In this document: in pieces, positions 1 through 7,888 of the stretch | Position numbering within the stretch: position 1 is the stretch's first letter | Layout of the letters: the number at the start of each line of letters is the position of its first letter | Source of the DNA: Streptomyces sp. DG2A-72 | Lineage (GTDB): Bacteria; Actinomycetota; Actinomycetes; Streptomycetales; Streptomycetaceae | Direction: 5' to 3' | NCBI RefSeq assembly: GCF_030499575.1 | Contig: NZ_JASTLC010000001.1 | Coordinates: forward strand, 5,170,001-5,234,000 | Length of the DNA: 64,000 nt | Notes under the pieces: generated by a model | Seen by the model: the letters and a program-made list of their open reading frames with translations, nothing else | The model's database searches: none | What the model was told of the DNA's origin: nothing | Made by a program: the position numbers and the translations under genes

Positions 1-487
1 CGAGCACCAGCGTCGAGACGAGGTTGCCCGCCATGCCGGCCAGCCCGGCGAGCTGCGCCACCATCGGCCCGCGCCGGGCCGGGAACCAGCGGCTGCCGAG
101 CCGCAGCACGCTGATGAACGTCATCGCGTCACCGCAGCCGAGCAGCGCCCGGGAGGCGAGGGCCATGCCGTACGACGGTGAGAACGCGAACCCGAGTTGC
201 CCGACCGTGAAGAGGACCACGCCGATCGTCAGCACCTTCTTCGTGCCGAGCCGGTCGACCAGCAGGCCCACGGGTATCTGCATGCCCGCGTACACCAGCA
301 GCTGGAGGATCGAGAAGGTGGACAGCGCGGAGGCGCCCACGTCGAACCGCTCGACCGCGTCGAGGCCGGCGACCCCCAGCGACGTACGGAAGATGACGGC
401 GACGAAGTAGACGCAGACGCCGATGCCCCAGACGGCGACGGCACGGCGTCCGCCGGGCGGGTCTCCGGGGAGGGCGACGGCGCTCAT
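1..487 (-). CDS. MFS transporter, N-terminal part (runs off window)
   Basis: The minus-strand frame from ATG 485-487 is open to the window edge (about 162 residues). It begins MSAVALPGDPP and contains hydrophobic helices typical of the first transmembrane segments of a major facilitator. The loop LVDRLGTKK (about residues 76-84) is a good match to the conserved loop 2-3 signature of MFS proteins, and RALLGCGDA falls where helix 4 is expected. The start overlaps the stop of the upstream GntR gene (ATGA), so the two are translationally coupled and the regulator probably controls the transporter. Substrate unknown; MFS proteins paired with FCD-type GntR regulators often move organic acids, which is only an inference here. 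Confidence 0.85.
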   Translation of the reverse strand, partial: MSAVALPGDPPGGRRAVAVWGIGVCVYFVAVIFRTSLGVAGLDAVERFDVGASALSTFSILQLLVYAGMQIPVGLLVDRLGTKKVLTIGVVLFTVGQLGFAFSPSYGMALASRALLGCGDAMTFISVLRLGSRWFPARRGPMVAQLAGLAGMAGNLVSTLVL

Positions 488-1152
488 CGGACCTCACCCC
501 GCGCGAGGTGTGAGAACCAGCCGACGTGCCGGTGGACGACATCGACGGCCGCCTGCGCGTCCCCGGAGCGCAGCGCCCGAAGGATCTCCTCGTGCTCGGC
601 GAGGGTCTTGGCGATCCGGTCGGGGTGGGAGTGCATCACGGCGACGCCCATGCGCAGTTGCCGGTCGCGGAGTTGGTCGTAGAGCCGGGAGAGGATCTCG
701 TTGCCGCCGCTGCGGACGATCTCGGCGTGGAAGCAGCGGTTGGTGACGGCTGCCGCGGCGAGGTCGCCGGCGGCGGCGTGCGCCTTCTGCTCGGCGAGCA
801 GTTCCTCCAGCCGGGTGATCAACCGCGGACTCGCCGGTACGGCCTTCCGCGCGGCGTGCTCCTCGACCAGCAGCCGGGTCTCCACCACGTCCGCGATCTC
901 CTGCGCGGAGACGGGCAGGACCAGCGCGCCCTTCTTCGGGTAGAGCTTGATCAGCCCCTCGGCCTCCAGGCGGAGCAGCGCCTCGCGCACCGGAGTGCGG
1001 GAAACCCCTACAGCCTCGGCGAGTTCGCCCTCGGTGAGGAGGATGCCGCCTTCGTAACGCCGTTCCAGGACGCCCTGCTTGACGTGGGTGTAGACGCGGT
1101 CGGCGGCAGGTGGTTGCTTGACGGGTGCGGGCGGGGCTGAGGGCATGCCCAC
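484..1152 (-). CDS. GntR-family regulator (FadR/FCD subfamily)
   Basis: 222 residues. An N-terminal winged helix-turn-helix spans about residues 20-85, with the GntR signature VSRTPVREALLRLEAEGL. It is followed by an all-helical FCD ligand-binding domain (about 95-215) with the usual metal/ligand histidines scattered through it (for example HAEIVRSGGN and HEEILRAL). The length is normal for the subfamily. Starts at 1152 and 1146 (MPSAP) are both possible. The stop overlaps the start of the MFS gene, so the two form a regulator-transporter operon. Family knowledge: FCD regulators sense small carboxylates and usually repress their own operon. The region upstream to 1333 is shared with the divergent carboxypeptidase gene. 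Confidence 0.88.
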   Translation of the reverse strand: MGMPSAPPAPVKQPPAADRVYTHVKQGVLERRYEGGILLTEGELAEAVGVSRTPVREALLRLEAEGLIKLYPKKGALVLPVSAQEIADVVETRLLVEEHAARKAVPASPRLITRLEELLAEQKAHAAAGDLAAAAVTNRCFHAEIVRSGGNEILSRLYDQLRDRQLRMGVAVMHSHPDRIAKTLAEHEEILRALRSGDAQAAVDVVHRHVGWFSHLARGEVR

Positions 1153-1333
1153 AGCTTAGATACAACACGTACGCATGCGGCCGCTCATTCCAGTATGCGG
1201 ACGCGCCGGGACCCCGCCCCGCACACCGCACAACCTTCTGTGCTAGTTACATGTCACACGTACGCGGCCTGCCTGCTTTGCCATTCAACTCGGCCGCACC
1301 TCAGGGGCATTCGACGTATTCGGGGTATATCAG

Positions 1334-2233
1334 TTGATAACTGCCACCAAGGGCATTCGTGTCCGCAGAGCCGCAGCCGTCGCCGTCACGGCGGGCGCGA
1401 TGCTCGCCACCGGGGCCCTCACCGCGGCACCGGCGCAGGCCGCGACGACGCCCAGCATCACCGCCAAGGGCGGATTCCTGATGAACGGCGCCACCGGCGC
1501 GACGCTCTACTCCAAGTCCGCAGACACCAAGCGGCTCACCGGCTCGACGACGAAGATCATGACCGCGAAGGTGGTGCTCTCGCAGTCGAATCTGAACCTG
1601 AACAGCAAGGTCACGATCAAGAAGGCGTACAGCGACTACATCGTCTCCCAGGGCGCCTCGTCGGCCCGGCTGATCGTCGGTGACAAGGTCACGGTCCGTC
1701 AGCTGCTGTTCGGGATGATGCTGCCGTCCGGCTGCGACGCCGCGATGGCCCTCGCCGACAAGTTCGGTTCCGGCTCTACGGTCTCGGCCCGCACCAAGAA
1801 CTTCATCGGCAAGATGAACACCATGGCCAAGCGGCTGGGCATGACGAACACGCACTTCGACTCGTTCGACGGCATAAGCCGCGGCTCAAACCACTCGACG
1901 CCGAAGGACCTCACGAAGCTCGCCCGCAGCGCGATGAAGACCTCCATGTTCCGGGGCGTCGTGAAGACCAAGTCGTACACGGCGAAGACCATCACCAGGA
2001 CCGGCTCCACCCGCACGATGGCAGCCTGGAAGAACACCAACACCCTGCTCGGCTGGAACGGCACGCTCGGTATCAAGACCGGCTCCGGCACCCAGGCCAA
2101 GTACTGCCTCGTCTTCTCCGCGACGAAGAACGGCGAGACGGTGGTCGGCGCCGTGCTCACTGCCTCCTCGGCGGCCAACCGCACAACGGACGTGAAGAAG
2201 CTCATCAACTACGGCTACGCACGGATCAGCTGA
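1334..2233 (+). CDS. D-alanyl-D-alanine carboxypeptidase (peptidase S11), secreted
   Basis: 299 residues. A signal peptide (RR at 11-12, hydrophobic core, likely cleavage after APAQA near residue 36) precedes a penicillin-binding-type serine peptidase. The nucleophile motif STTK is at 71-74. The second motif reads SGC at 132-134 rather than the usual SxN, and KTG is at 248-250. The enzyme should trim the terminal D-Ala of peptidoglycan stem peptides outside the cell. The only in-frame start near the signal peptide is TTG at 1334, with a GGGG tract about 8 nt upstream serving as a modest ribosome site. A perfect terminator hairpin follows. It lacks the C-terminal amphipathic anchor of enteric DacA, so it may be released or only loosely wall-bound. 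Confidence 0.9.
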   Translation: MITATKGIRVRRAAAVAVTAGAMLATGALTAAPAQAATTPSITAKGGFLMNGATGATLYSKSADTKRLTGSTTKIMTAKVVLSQSNLNLNSKVTIKKAYSDYIVSQGASSARLIVGDKVTVRQLLFGMMLPSGCDAAMALADKFGSGSTVSARTKNFIGKMNTMAKRLGMTNTHFDSFDGISRGSNHSTPKDLTKLARSAMKTSMFRGVVKTKSYTAKTITRTGSTRTMAAWKNTNTLLGWNGTLGIKTGSGTQAKYCLVFSATKNGETVVGAVLTASSAANRTTDVKKLINYGYARIS

Positions 2234-2249
2234 CGCCAACACCTTTGGA

Positions 2250-2294
2250 GAAGGGGCCCGCCATCACGTCCCGAGCGGACGGGCGGGCCCCTTC
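2250..2294. terminator. Bidirectional hairpin terminator
   Basis: A perfect 13-bp inverted repeat: gaaggggcccgcc at 2250-2262 and its complement at 2282-2294. It lies between the convergent carboxypeptidase and transglutaminase genes and can serve both. Confidence 0.85.
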
Positions 2295-2316
2295 GCCGTT
2301 CAGCGGTATCCGTCGT

Positions 2317-3150
2317 TCAGCCGATCAGATGCTGAGGAACCTTCAGATCACCGTGGCCGAACAGGCGGATCAGGGCCGGTGGATCGTCCTTGGCACACGC
2401 GTCGGCGACCACGTCGATCAGTTGGTCGTAGTCGGGGCCCGTCCTGCCCTCGTAGGCCGCGGTCATACGGCCCCACTCGTCCCAGGGCAGCGCCTCCCGC
2501 TTGCAGAGGGCCGCGAGGTCACGGACCGCGCTGCCGCTGATCTCGTGCGGCCCCCACGCGTGGTCGGTGCCAGCCACTCCGAACATGGCCGGATCGATGG
2601 AGCCGTTGCGGTAGTGGACCCACGCCTCACCCCCCGTCAGGAACTCGCCCGGAGCGAGGTCTTCCGGATGATCGACGTAGCTCTTGCCGAGGTGCTCGGT
2701 GTCCACCCGCACCCAGCGGCGCCGGGCGTCGTCCCAGTACTCGGTGATCCAGTGATCGACGCCCCGGCCCGGCAGGAAGTACGTACCGAAGCCGCACCGG
2801 GCGCGGGACGCGATGCCGCGCGCCCGCAGGATCGCGCAGGCGAGCGTGGCGAAGTGACGGCAGGTGCCGATGACCCGCGTTTCGGGGGGTCGGGCGTGGT
2901 GCAGTGGTGCGGGGTCGAGGTCGGTCAGCGCGCTGATCAACTTGCTGACGGGCCGGATGTCCTTTTCCGCGATCCGGCTCTCCGCGATCCCTAATGCCAC
3001 CACCGCATCTGTCGGCTGGATGACCAGGCTCTGCACCGCCGCGCAGATGGCCACGGGGCTGTCGGGGAGTTCGGCGATGAGCGGGAACTGCGACGCGTTC
3101 AGAGTTGTAAAGGGCCCAGGCTGGGAGTAGTCGAGGACGTCATTGGTCAT
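2317..3150 (-). CDS. Transglutaminase-like (papain-fold) protein
   Basis: 277 residues with a transglutaminase-core triad: Cys97 in GTCRHFATL, His133 in VDHWITEYW and Asp150 in RWVRVD, in the usual order and spacing. There is no signal peptide or membrane segment, so it is probably cytoplasmic. Bacterial members act as cysteine peptidases or amidases more often than as cross-linkers; the substrate is unknown. Its start lies inside the last 11 bases of the upstream phosphatase gene (3140), so the two are co-translated. It may therefore belong to the same signalling unit, but nothing in the sequence shows how. Confidence 0.82.
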   Translation of the reverse strand: MTNDVLDYSQPGPFTTLNASQFPLIAELPDSPVAICAAVQSLVIQPTDAVVALGIAESRIAEKDIRPVSKLISALTDLDPAPLHHARPPETRVIGTCRHFATLACAILRARGIASRARCGFGTYFLPGRGVDHWITEYWDDARRRWVRVDTEHLGKSYVDHPEDLAPGEFLTGGEAWVHYRNGSIDPAMFGVAGTDHAWGPHEISGSAVRDLAALCKREALPWDEWGRMTAAYEGRTGPDYDQLIDVVADACAKDDPPALIRLFGHGDLKVPQHLIG

Positions 3151-5851
3151 GGCCGGGGATGGTAGGGGACAAGGCCTCGCTCCCGAGCATCTGCTCCGTC
3201 CAGATCACCTTCCCACCCCCCGAATACCGCGTCCCCCACCGCTCCGCGAACTGCGCCACCAGGAACAGCCCCCGTCCGCCCTCGTCCGTCGTGGCCGCGC
3301 GCCGCAGATGCGGGGCCGTGCTGCTGGCGTCGGAGACCTCGCAGATCAGGGTGCGGTCGCGGATGAGGCGGACGTGGATGGGGGCGGTGGCGTGGCGGAG
3401 GGCGTTGGTGACGAGTTCGCTGAGGATCAGCTCGGTGGTGAAGGCCTCGTCCGACAGGCCCCAGGCTTGCAGGGTCCGGGTGGCCGCCGCGCGGACCCGG
3501 CCCACTGCTGAGGGGTCGGGCGGTACGTCCCAGGACGCCGTGCGGTCGGCGGCGAGCTTGCGGGTGCGGGCGACGACTAGGGCGATGTCGTCGCGCTGCC
3601 GGTCGGGCAGCAGGGCGTCGAGGGTGGCGTCGCAGGTCTCCTCCGGGGTGCGGCCGGGGCCGGTGAGGGCGCGGCGGAGCAGTTCCAGGCCCTCGTCGAT
3701 GTCGCGGCGCTGGTCCTCCACCAGGCCGTCGGTGTAGAGCACGAGGCCGCTGCCCTCGGGCAGGTGCAGCGTCGTCGTTTCGAAGGGGAGCCCGCCGCCC
3801 AGGCCCAGCGGAGGGCCGCCGGGGACGGTGAGGAACTCCGCCTCGCCGTCCGGACGTACGAGCGCCGGTTCGAGATGGCCCGCGCGGGAGATGGTGCAGA
3901 CGCCGGACGCGGGGTCGTAGACGGCGTACAGGCAGGTCGCCCCGGTCACCGGCGCGCTCTCGTCCTCGCCGCCGTCGCCGTCCCCTTCCTCGTCCTGGTC
4001 GATGCGTGCCACCAACTCGTCCATGTGCCACAGGAGTTCGTCGGGCGGGAGGTCCAGCGTGGAGAAGTTGTGGACGGCGGTCCGCAGCCGGCCCATCGTG
4101 GCCGCCGCATGCAGTCCGTGCCCCACCACGTCGCCCACGACCAGCGCCACCCGCGCGCCCGGCAGCGGGATGACGTCGAACCAGTCGCCGCCGACGCCGC
4201 CCTGCGCGGCCTGTGCGGGCAGATAGCGGTAGGCCACGTCCAGGGCGCTCTGGTCGGGCAGGGCCCGCGGCAGCAGGCTGCGCTGCAGGGTGACGGCCAT
4301 GTCGTGCTCGCGGGTGTAGCGGCGGGCGTTGTCGATGCTCACGGCGGCGCGGGCCACGAGTTCCTCGGCGAGGGAGATGTCGTCCCGCTCGAAGGGTTCC
4401 TGCTGGTCGGCGCGCCAGAAGGTGGCCACGCCCATGATGACGCCGCGGGCGCGCAGCGGCACCGCGAGCATGGAGTGGATGCCGAACGCGACGATGTTCC
4501 GGGCCCGTTCGGGATCCTGCACCTGCCATCCGGAGAACGTGGTCAGGTCCTCCTCGAGCACCGGCTCACCGGCGAGGAACCCGGCGGCCTGCGGGGTGGT
4601 CGCCGCGAAGTGGATCAGCTTGCCGGGCACGTAGAGCGGGCTGCCCTCCTTCACGCCCTGGAACGCGACGCGCCGCATGTCGGTGGTGCCCGCCTTCGGC
4701 TCCCCGCCCCGCAGCACGGGATCGGCCACGTCTACGGTGACGTAGTCGGCGAACCGGGGGACGGCGAAGTTGGCCAGTTCCTGCGAGGTGCGTGTCACGT
4801 CGAGGCTGGTGCCGATCTCCAGTCCGGCGTCGTACAGCAGCCGCAGCCGCTGCTGCGCCACCTCCGCCCGGCCGGTGAGGGCCTGCAACTCGGTGGTGTC
4901 GCGCAGGGTGGCGACGCTGCCGGGCGGCCCGCCGTCCCGTTCGGTGGACCGCCGGCTGACCGCCAGCAGCAGGCCCCGCGACAGATGCACCTCGTCGGTG
5001 GCGTCCCGGCCGGACGCCAGCAGCCGGGCCAGCTCGCGGTCGATGCCCAGGTCCTGGGCGAGCCGGCCCTCCGCGTCCGGACCCAGCCCGAGCAGCCGCC
5101 GCGCCTCGTCGTTGGCCAGCGCCAGCCGCCCGTCCCCGTCCATGATCAGCACGCCTTCCCGTACGGAGTGCAGGACCGCGTCGTGATGCTCGTACATCCG
5201 GGTCATCTCGGCGGGTCCCAGCCCGTGCGTCTGGTGCCGCAGCCGCCTGCTGACCAGGGCGGTCCCGGCGGTGGCGACGGCGAGGGCGACCGCGGCCGAG
5301 GCGAACAGCACGGGCAGCTGGTGCTCGACCACCCCGCCCACGCTGGCCAGGGTCACACCGGCGGCGACCAGGCCGATGACCTTGCCGTCGGCGTCCTGCA
5401 CGGGGACGACGGCACGCACGGAGGGGCCCAGCGTGCCGGTGAAGGTCTCCCGTACGACTCCGCCCGCCGCGGCCGGGGCGATGTGGCCGATGTAGTGCTT
5501 GCCGATCTGGGCGGGGTTGGGGTGGGTGTAGCGGATCCCCTCCGGGGTCATCACGACGATGAAGTCGACGTCGGACGTCTTGCGTGCCGCCTCCGCGCGC
5601 GGCTGGAGCACCGCGGACGGGTCCGGCCCCTCCAGGGCCGCCACGACCCCGGGCGCGTTCGCGAACGTCTCGGCCACGGCGAGGGAACGGTTGCGGGCCT
5701 CGCGCTCGCTGTCGCCGCGCACCTGCAGCACCACGGCGGTCACCGCGGCGACCACGAGCAGCACGACGATCGCCGCCTGCAGTACGAAGACCTGCCGGGC
5801 GACGGTATGGACACTCAGCACCCGGCGCACGCGACCGAGAAATTCGGCCAT
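3140..5851 (-). CDS. Membrane sensor SpoIIE-type PP2C phosphatase with HATPase domain
   Basis: 903 residues in a full sensor-to-output arrangement. TM1 (about 22-44) and TM2 (about 180-200) enclose an extracytoplasmic Cache-like domain carrying the FIVVMTPEGIRYTHPNP stretch seen in citrate/C4-dicarboxylate sensor kinases. PAS (about 220-330) and GAF (about 340-500) domains follow. A PP2C/SpoIIE phosphatase domain (about 520-745) contains GGDWFDVIPL, VGDVVGHG and LYTDGLVED metal-binding motifs. A C-terminal anti-sigma-type HATPase (about 770-890) carries ELVTNALRHA and DEGGRGLFLV. Such proteins dephosphorylate anti-sigma antagonists and may also phosphorylate them, linking an external signal to a sigma factor. 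Codons 1-4 read MAEF. The adjacent 3' gene (transglutaminase) overlaps it. Confidence 0.93.
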   Translation of the reverse strand: MAEFLGRVRRVLSVHTVARQVFVLQAAIVVLLVVAAVTAVVLQVRGDSEREARNRSLAVAETFANAPGVVAALEGPDPSAVLQPRAEAARKTSDVDFIVVMTPEGIRYTHPNPAQIGKHYIGHIAPAAAGGVVRETFTGTLGPSVRAVVPVQDADGKVIGLVAAGVTLASVGGVVEHQLPVLFASAAVALAVATAGTALVSRRLRHQTHGLGPAEMTRMYEHHDAVLHSVREGVLIMDGDGRLALANDEARRLLGLGPDAEGRLAQDLGIDRELARLLASGRDATDEVHLSRGLLLAVSRRSTERDGGPPGSVATLRDTTELQALTGRAEVAQQRLRLLYDAGLEIGTSLDVTRTSQELANFAVPRFADYVTVDVADPVLRGGEPKAGTTDMRRVAFQGVKEGSPLYVPGKLIHFAATTPQAAGFLAGEPVLEEDLTTFSGWQVQDPERARNIVAFGIHSMLAVPLRARGVIMGVATFWRADQQEPFERDDISLAEELVARAAVSIDNARRYTREHDMAVTLQRSLLPRALPDQSALDVAYRYLPAQAAQGGVGGDWFDVIPLPGARVALVVGDVVGHGLHAAATMGRLRTAVHNFSTLDLPPDELLWHMDELVARIDQDEEGDGDGGEDESAPVTGATCLYAVYDPASGVCTISRAGHLEPALVRPDGEAEFLTVPGGPPLGLGGGLPFETTTLHLPEGSGLVLYTDGLVEDQRRDIDEGLELLRRALTGPGRTPEETCDATLDALLPDRQRDDIALVVARTRKLAADRTASWDVPPDPSAVGRVRAAATRTLQAWGLSDEAFTTELILSELVTNALRHATAPIHVRLIRDRTLICEVSDASSTAPHLRRAATTDEGGRGLFLVAQFAERWGTRYSGGGKVIWTEQMLGSEALSPTIPGHDQ

Positions 5852-5929
5852 GACTCTTTTGTCTCACACCGTGCGCCGACACAGCACATTCAGTTCTCCA
5901 ACGTTCCAGTTCTCCAACGTTCCAGTTCT

Positions 5930-6424
5930 CTAATGTTCCTCCCGCTCCTTCTCCGCCAGATGGATCACGCACACCGTCACCGCGATCAGCAGCGCCGGAT
6001 CCGCGTCGCTGCGTACGACGTCGACGCCGTAGGTGTCGCGGATGTGCAGCCACCGCCGCGAGATCACGGCGAGGAGCTCACCGTCGTACTCGACGGCGAA
6101 TTCACGGTCGAGGATCTTGCCGCTGACGTCGAGCTCGGTGCCGTCGACCAGGGACACCCGGTAGTGGTTGCGCAGCAGCGACAGCCGCTTGCGCTTGATG
6201 CGGGCCAGGGGGTCGCCGTTCCGCTCGATCACCATCGTGTCCCGCAGGGCGAGCATCTTCTGGTGGATGTCGATGAGGACGCGCCCCTGGGTGTCCTTCA
6301 GCTCGAAGGTGTCCCGCAGCCGCATCGCCTTGCCGTCGACGAGGTACACCTTGTTGCCGCTGTCGTCCTCGATCCAGTAGTCGTCACCGAAGCCGAGGAG
6401 CCTGTCGCGTACGAGGAATCTCAT
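5930..6424 (-). CDS. LURP-one-related / tubby-like beta-barrel protein
   Basis: 164 residues from ATG 6422-6424 (MRFLVRDRLLGFGDDYWIED). The repeated short beta-strand pattern with YLVDGKAMRLRDTFELKD, IHQKMLALRDTMVIERNG and LHIRDTYGVDV matches the LURP-one/tubby C-terminal fold family. No enzymatic motif is visible; family members are thought to bind phospholipids or act as scaffolds, and function in bacteria is largely unknown. Its start overlaps the stop of the GlxA-type regulator (ATGA), so the two are translationally coupled. The upstream in-frame extension to 6739 is antisense-like low-complexity sequence and was rejected as part of this gene. Confidence 0.82.
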   Translation of the reverse strand: MRFLVRDRLLGFGDDYWIEDDSGNKVYLVDGKAMRLRDTFELKDTQGRVLIDIHQKMLALRDTMVIERNGDPLARIKRKRLSLLRNHYRVSLVDGTELDVSGKILDREFAVEYDGELLAVISRRWLHIRDTYGVDVVRSDADPALLIAVTVCVIHLAEKEREEH

Positions 6425-7431
6425 GACATCAGGACTTCCACGCGACCGGCCCCGAAACGCCGCCGGTAGGCCGACGGGCTGAGCCCGGTCTCCCGCCGCA
6501 GCCGCGCCCGCAGATTGGCGGCGGTGCCCAGGCCGCTGCGCGCGGCGACCACGTCGAGCCGTTCCTCCCCGCGCTCGATCATCCGGCACGCCAGCGCGAC
6601 CCGCTCCCCGGTCAGCCAGGCCAGCGGGGTCGTCCCCAGCTGGGCGCGGAAGCGGCGGTGCAGGGTGGCCGGGCTGACCGCCGCCCGCGCCGCGAGGTCC
6701 GCCACCGACAGCGGCTCGCCCAGCCGCGCCTGCGCCCACGCCAGCAGGGGCCCCAGCGACTCGTCGGGCATGTCCGGCAGCGGCCGTTCCACGAACTGCT
6801 TCTGCCCGCCGTCCCGGTGTGCGGCGAACACCAGCCGCCGGGACACGGCATTGGCGATGTCGGCGCCATGGTCACGCCGTACGACATGCAGGCACAGGTC
6901 GAGCGCGGCGGCGCTGCCCGCGGCGGTGAGGATGTCGCCCTCGTCGACGAAGAGCACGTCCGGCTCCAGCAGCACCTTCGGATGCAGCTCCCGGAAGGTG
7001 TCGGCCCAGCGCCAGTGGGTGGTGGCCCGGCGTCCGTCGAGCAGTCCGGCCTCGGCGAGCGCGAAGCTTCCGGTGCACAGGCTCATGACGCGGGCCCCGC
7101 GCGCGTGGGTGCGCCGGATGGCGTCGAGTACGGCTGTGCCGCGCGGTACGACGTTGTCGGGGCGGCCGGGGACGACCAGGGTGTCGGCCGCGTCGACGGC
7201 TTCGAGGCCGGGCACGCCGGTGAGGGTGAAGAAGCCGTGGTTCATCCGGACTTCAGGGGTGGGCGTGCACAATGTGACATTGTACAGAGCGCCAGGAAGC
7301 CCCAGCTCGGGTCGCGGCAGCCCGAACAGCTCGGTGGCGACGCCGACTTCGAATGGATTGGTGCCCTCGTCGACGATCACGGCGACGCGATGCGGTTGCC
7401 GTCTCGGGGGTTGCGAGGATCCTTGCGTCAT
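6421..7431 (-). CDS. GlxA-family (DJ-1/PfpI + AraC) transcriptional regulator
   Basis: 336 residues. The N-terminal class I glutamine-amidotransferase-like domain (about 15-185) carries the nucleophile-elbow cysteine in MSLCTGSFALAEAGLLDGRR. The C-terminal AraC double helix-turn-helix (about 225-330) includes LSVADLAARAAVSPATLHRRF and ends in the family signature GLSPSAYRRRF. Regulators of this type bind DNA as dimers and are usually activators. The gene is divergent from a single-domain cupin, about 50 bp away, which is its most likely target, and it is coupled to the LURP gene downstream. The ligand is unknown. Confidence 0.9.
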   Translation of the reverse strand: MTQGSSQPPRRQPHRVAVIVDEGTNPFEVGVATELFGLPRPELGLPGALYNVTLCTPTPEVRMNHGFFTLTGVPGLEAVDAADTLVVPGRPDNVVPRGTAVLDAIRRTHARGARVMSLCTGSFALAEAGLLDGRRATTHWRWADTFRELHPKVLLEPDVLFVDEGDILTAAGSAAALDLCLHVVRRDHGADIANAVSRRLVFAAHRDGGQKQFVERPLPDMPDESLGPLLAWAQARLGEPLSVADLAARAAVSPATLHRRFRAQLGTTPLAWLTGERVALACRMIERGEERLDVVAARSGLGTAANLRARLRRETGLSPSAYRRRFGAGRVEVLMS

Positions 7432-7482
7432 GTGCGATTCCTAGCACTCGCACGCGCTCCCGGCCACCCGCACGATGGGCGC

Positions 7483-7869
7483 ATGGAACCCATCTCGCTG
7501 GAAAAGGCCCTCTCCTCCTTCACGGAAACGTGGAGCCCTCGCATCGTCGCCGCCGTCAACGACTACGACGTCCGCGTGGCCAAGGTCGACGGCGACCACG
7601 TCTGGCACGTCCACGACCACACCGACGAGTTCTTCCTGGTCCTCGACGGCGAGCTGCACATCTCGCTGCGGGAGGCACAGGGCGAACGCACGGTCGTCCT
7701 GCCCAAGGGCTCCGTCTTCACGGTCCCCCGCGGCACGGAACACAAGCCGTACGCCCCCGCTCCCGCCGCCATCCTGGTCTTCGAGCCCACCGGCACCCTC
7801 ACCGTGGGCGACCGTCACGGCGAGGTACCGGACCATGTGGACGCGACGACGGGACACGCGCTGGCCTGA
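7483..7869 (+). CDS. Single-domain cupin protein
   Basis: 128 residues from ATG 7483 (MEPISLEKAL). Cupin motif 1 is visible as HVHDHTDEFFLVLDGEL (His, His, Glu metal ligands) and motif 2 as PRGTEHKPYAP. The central stretch VVLPKGSVFTVPRG fits the conserved beta-barrel turn. The metal ligands are intact, so it could be a small metalloenzyme or a binding protein; no substrate can be inferred. It is divergent from the GlxA-type regulator and convergent with the aldehyde dehydrogenase gene, only 19 bp apart. Confidence 0.85.
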   Translation: MEPISLEKALSSFTETWSPRIVAAVNDYDVRVAKVDGDHVWHVHDHTDEFFLVLDGELHISLREAQGERTVVLPKGSVFTVPRGTEHKPYAPAPAAILVFEPTGTLTVGDRHGEVPDHVDATTGHALA

Positions 7870-7888
7870 GCGTCGTGACGTCGCAACG

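Noticed and set aside
2245..2994. Plus-strand frame of about 250 codons over the transglutaminase gene
   Set aside because: It is the antisense of a gene with a full catalytic triad and has no domain, ribosome site or sensible composition of its own; high GC makes such antisense frames common.
3764..6469. Very long plus-strand open frame across the PP2C and LURP genes
   Set aside because: Its product is His/Gly/Arg-rich low complexity with no recognisable domain, while the opposite strand holds three well-supported genes.
7269..7283. Perfect 7-1-7 palindrome acaatgtgacattgt inside the GlxA regulator gene
   Set aside because: It encodes conserved residues in the DJ-1 domain and is far from any promoter, so chance is more likely than a regulatory site.
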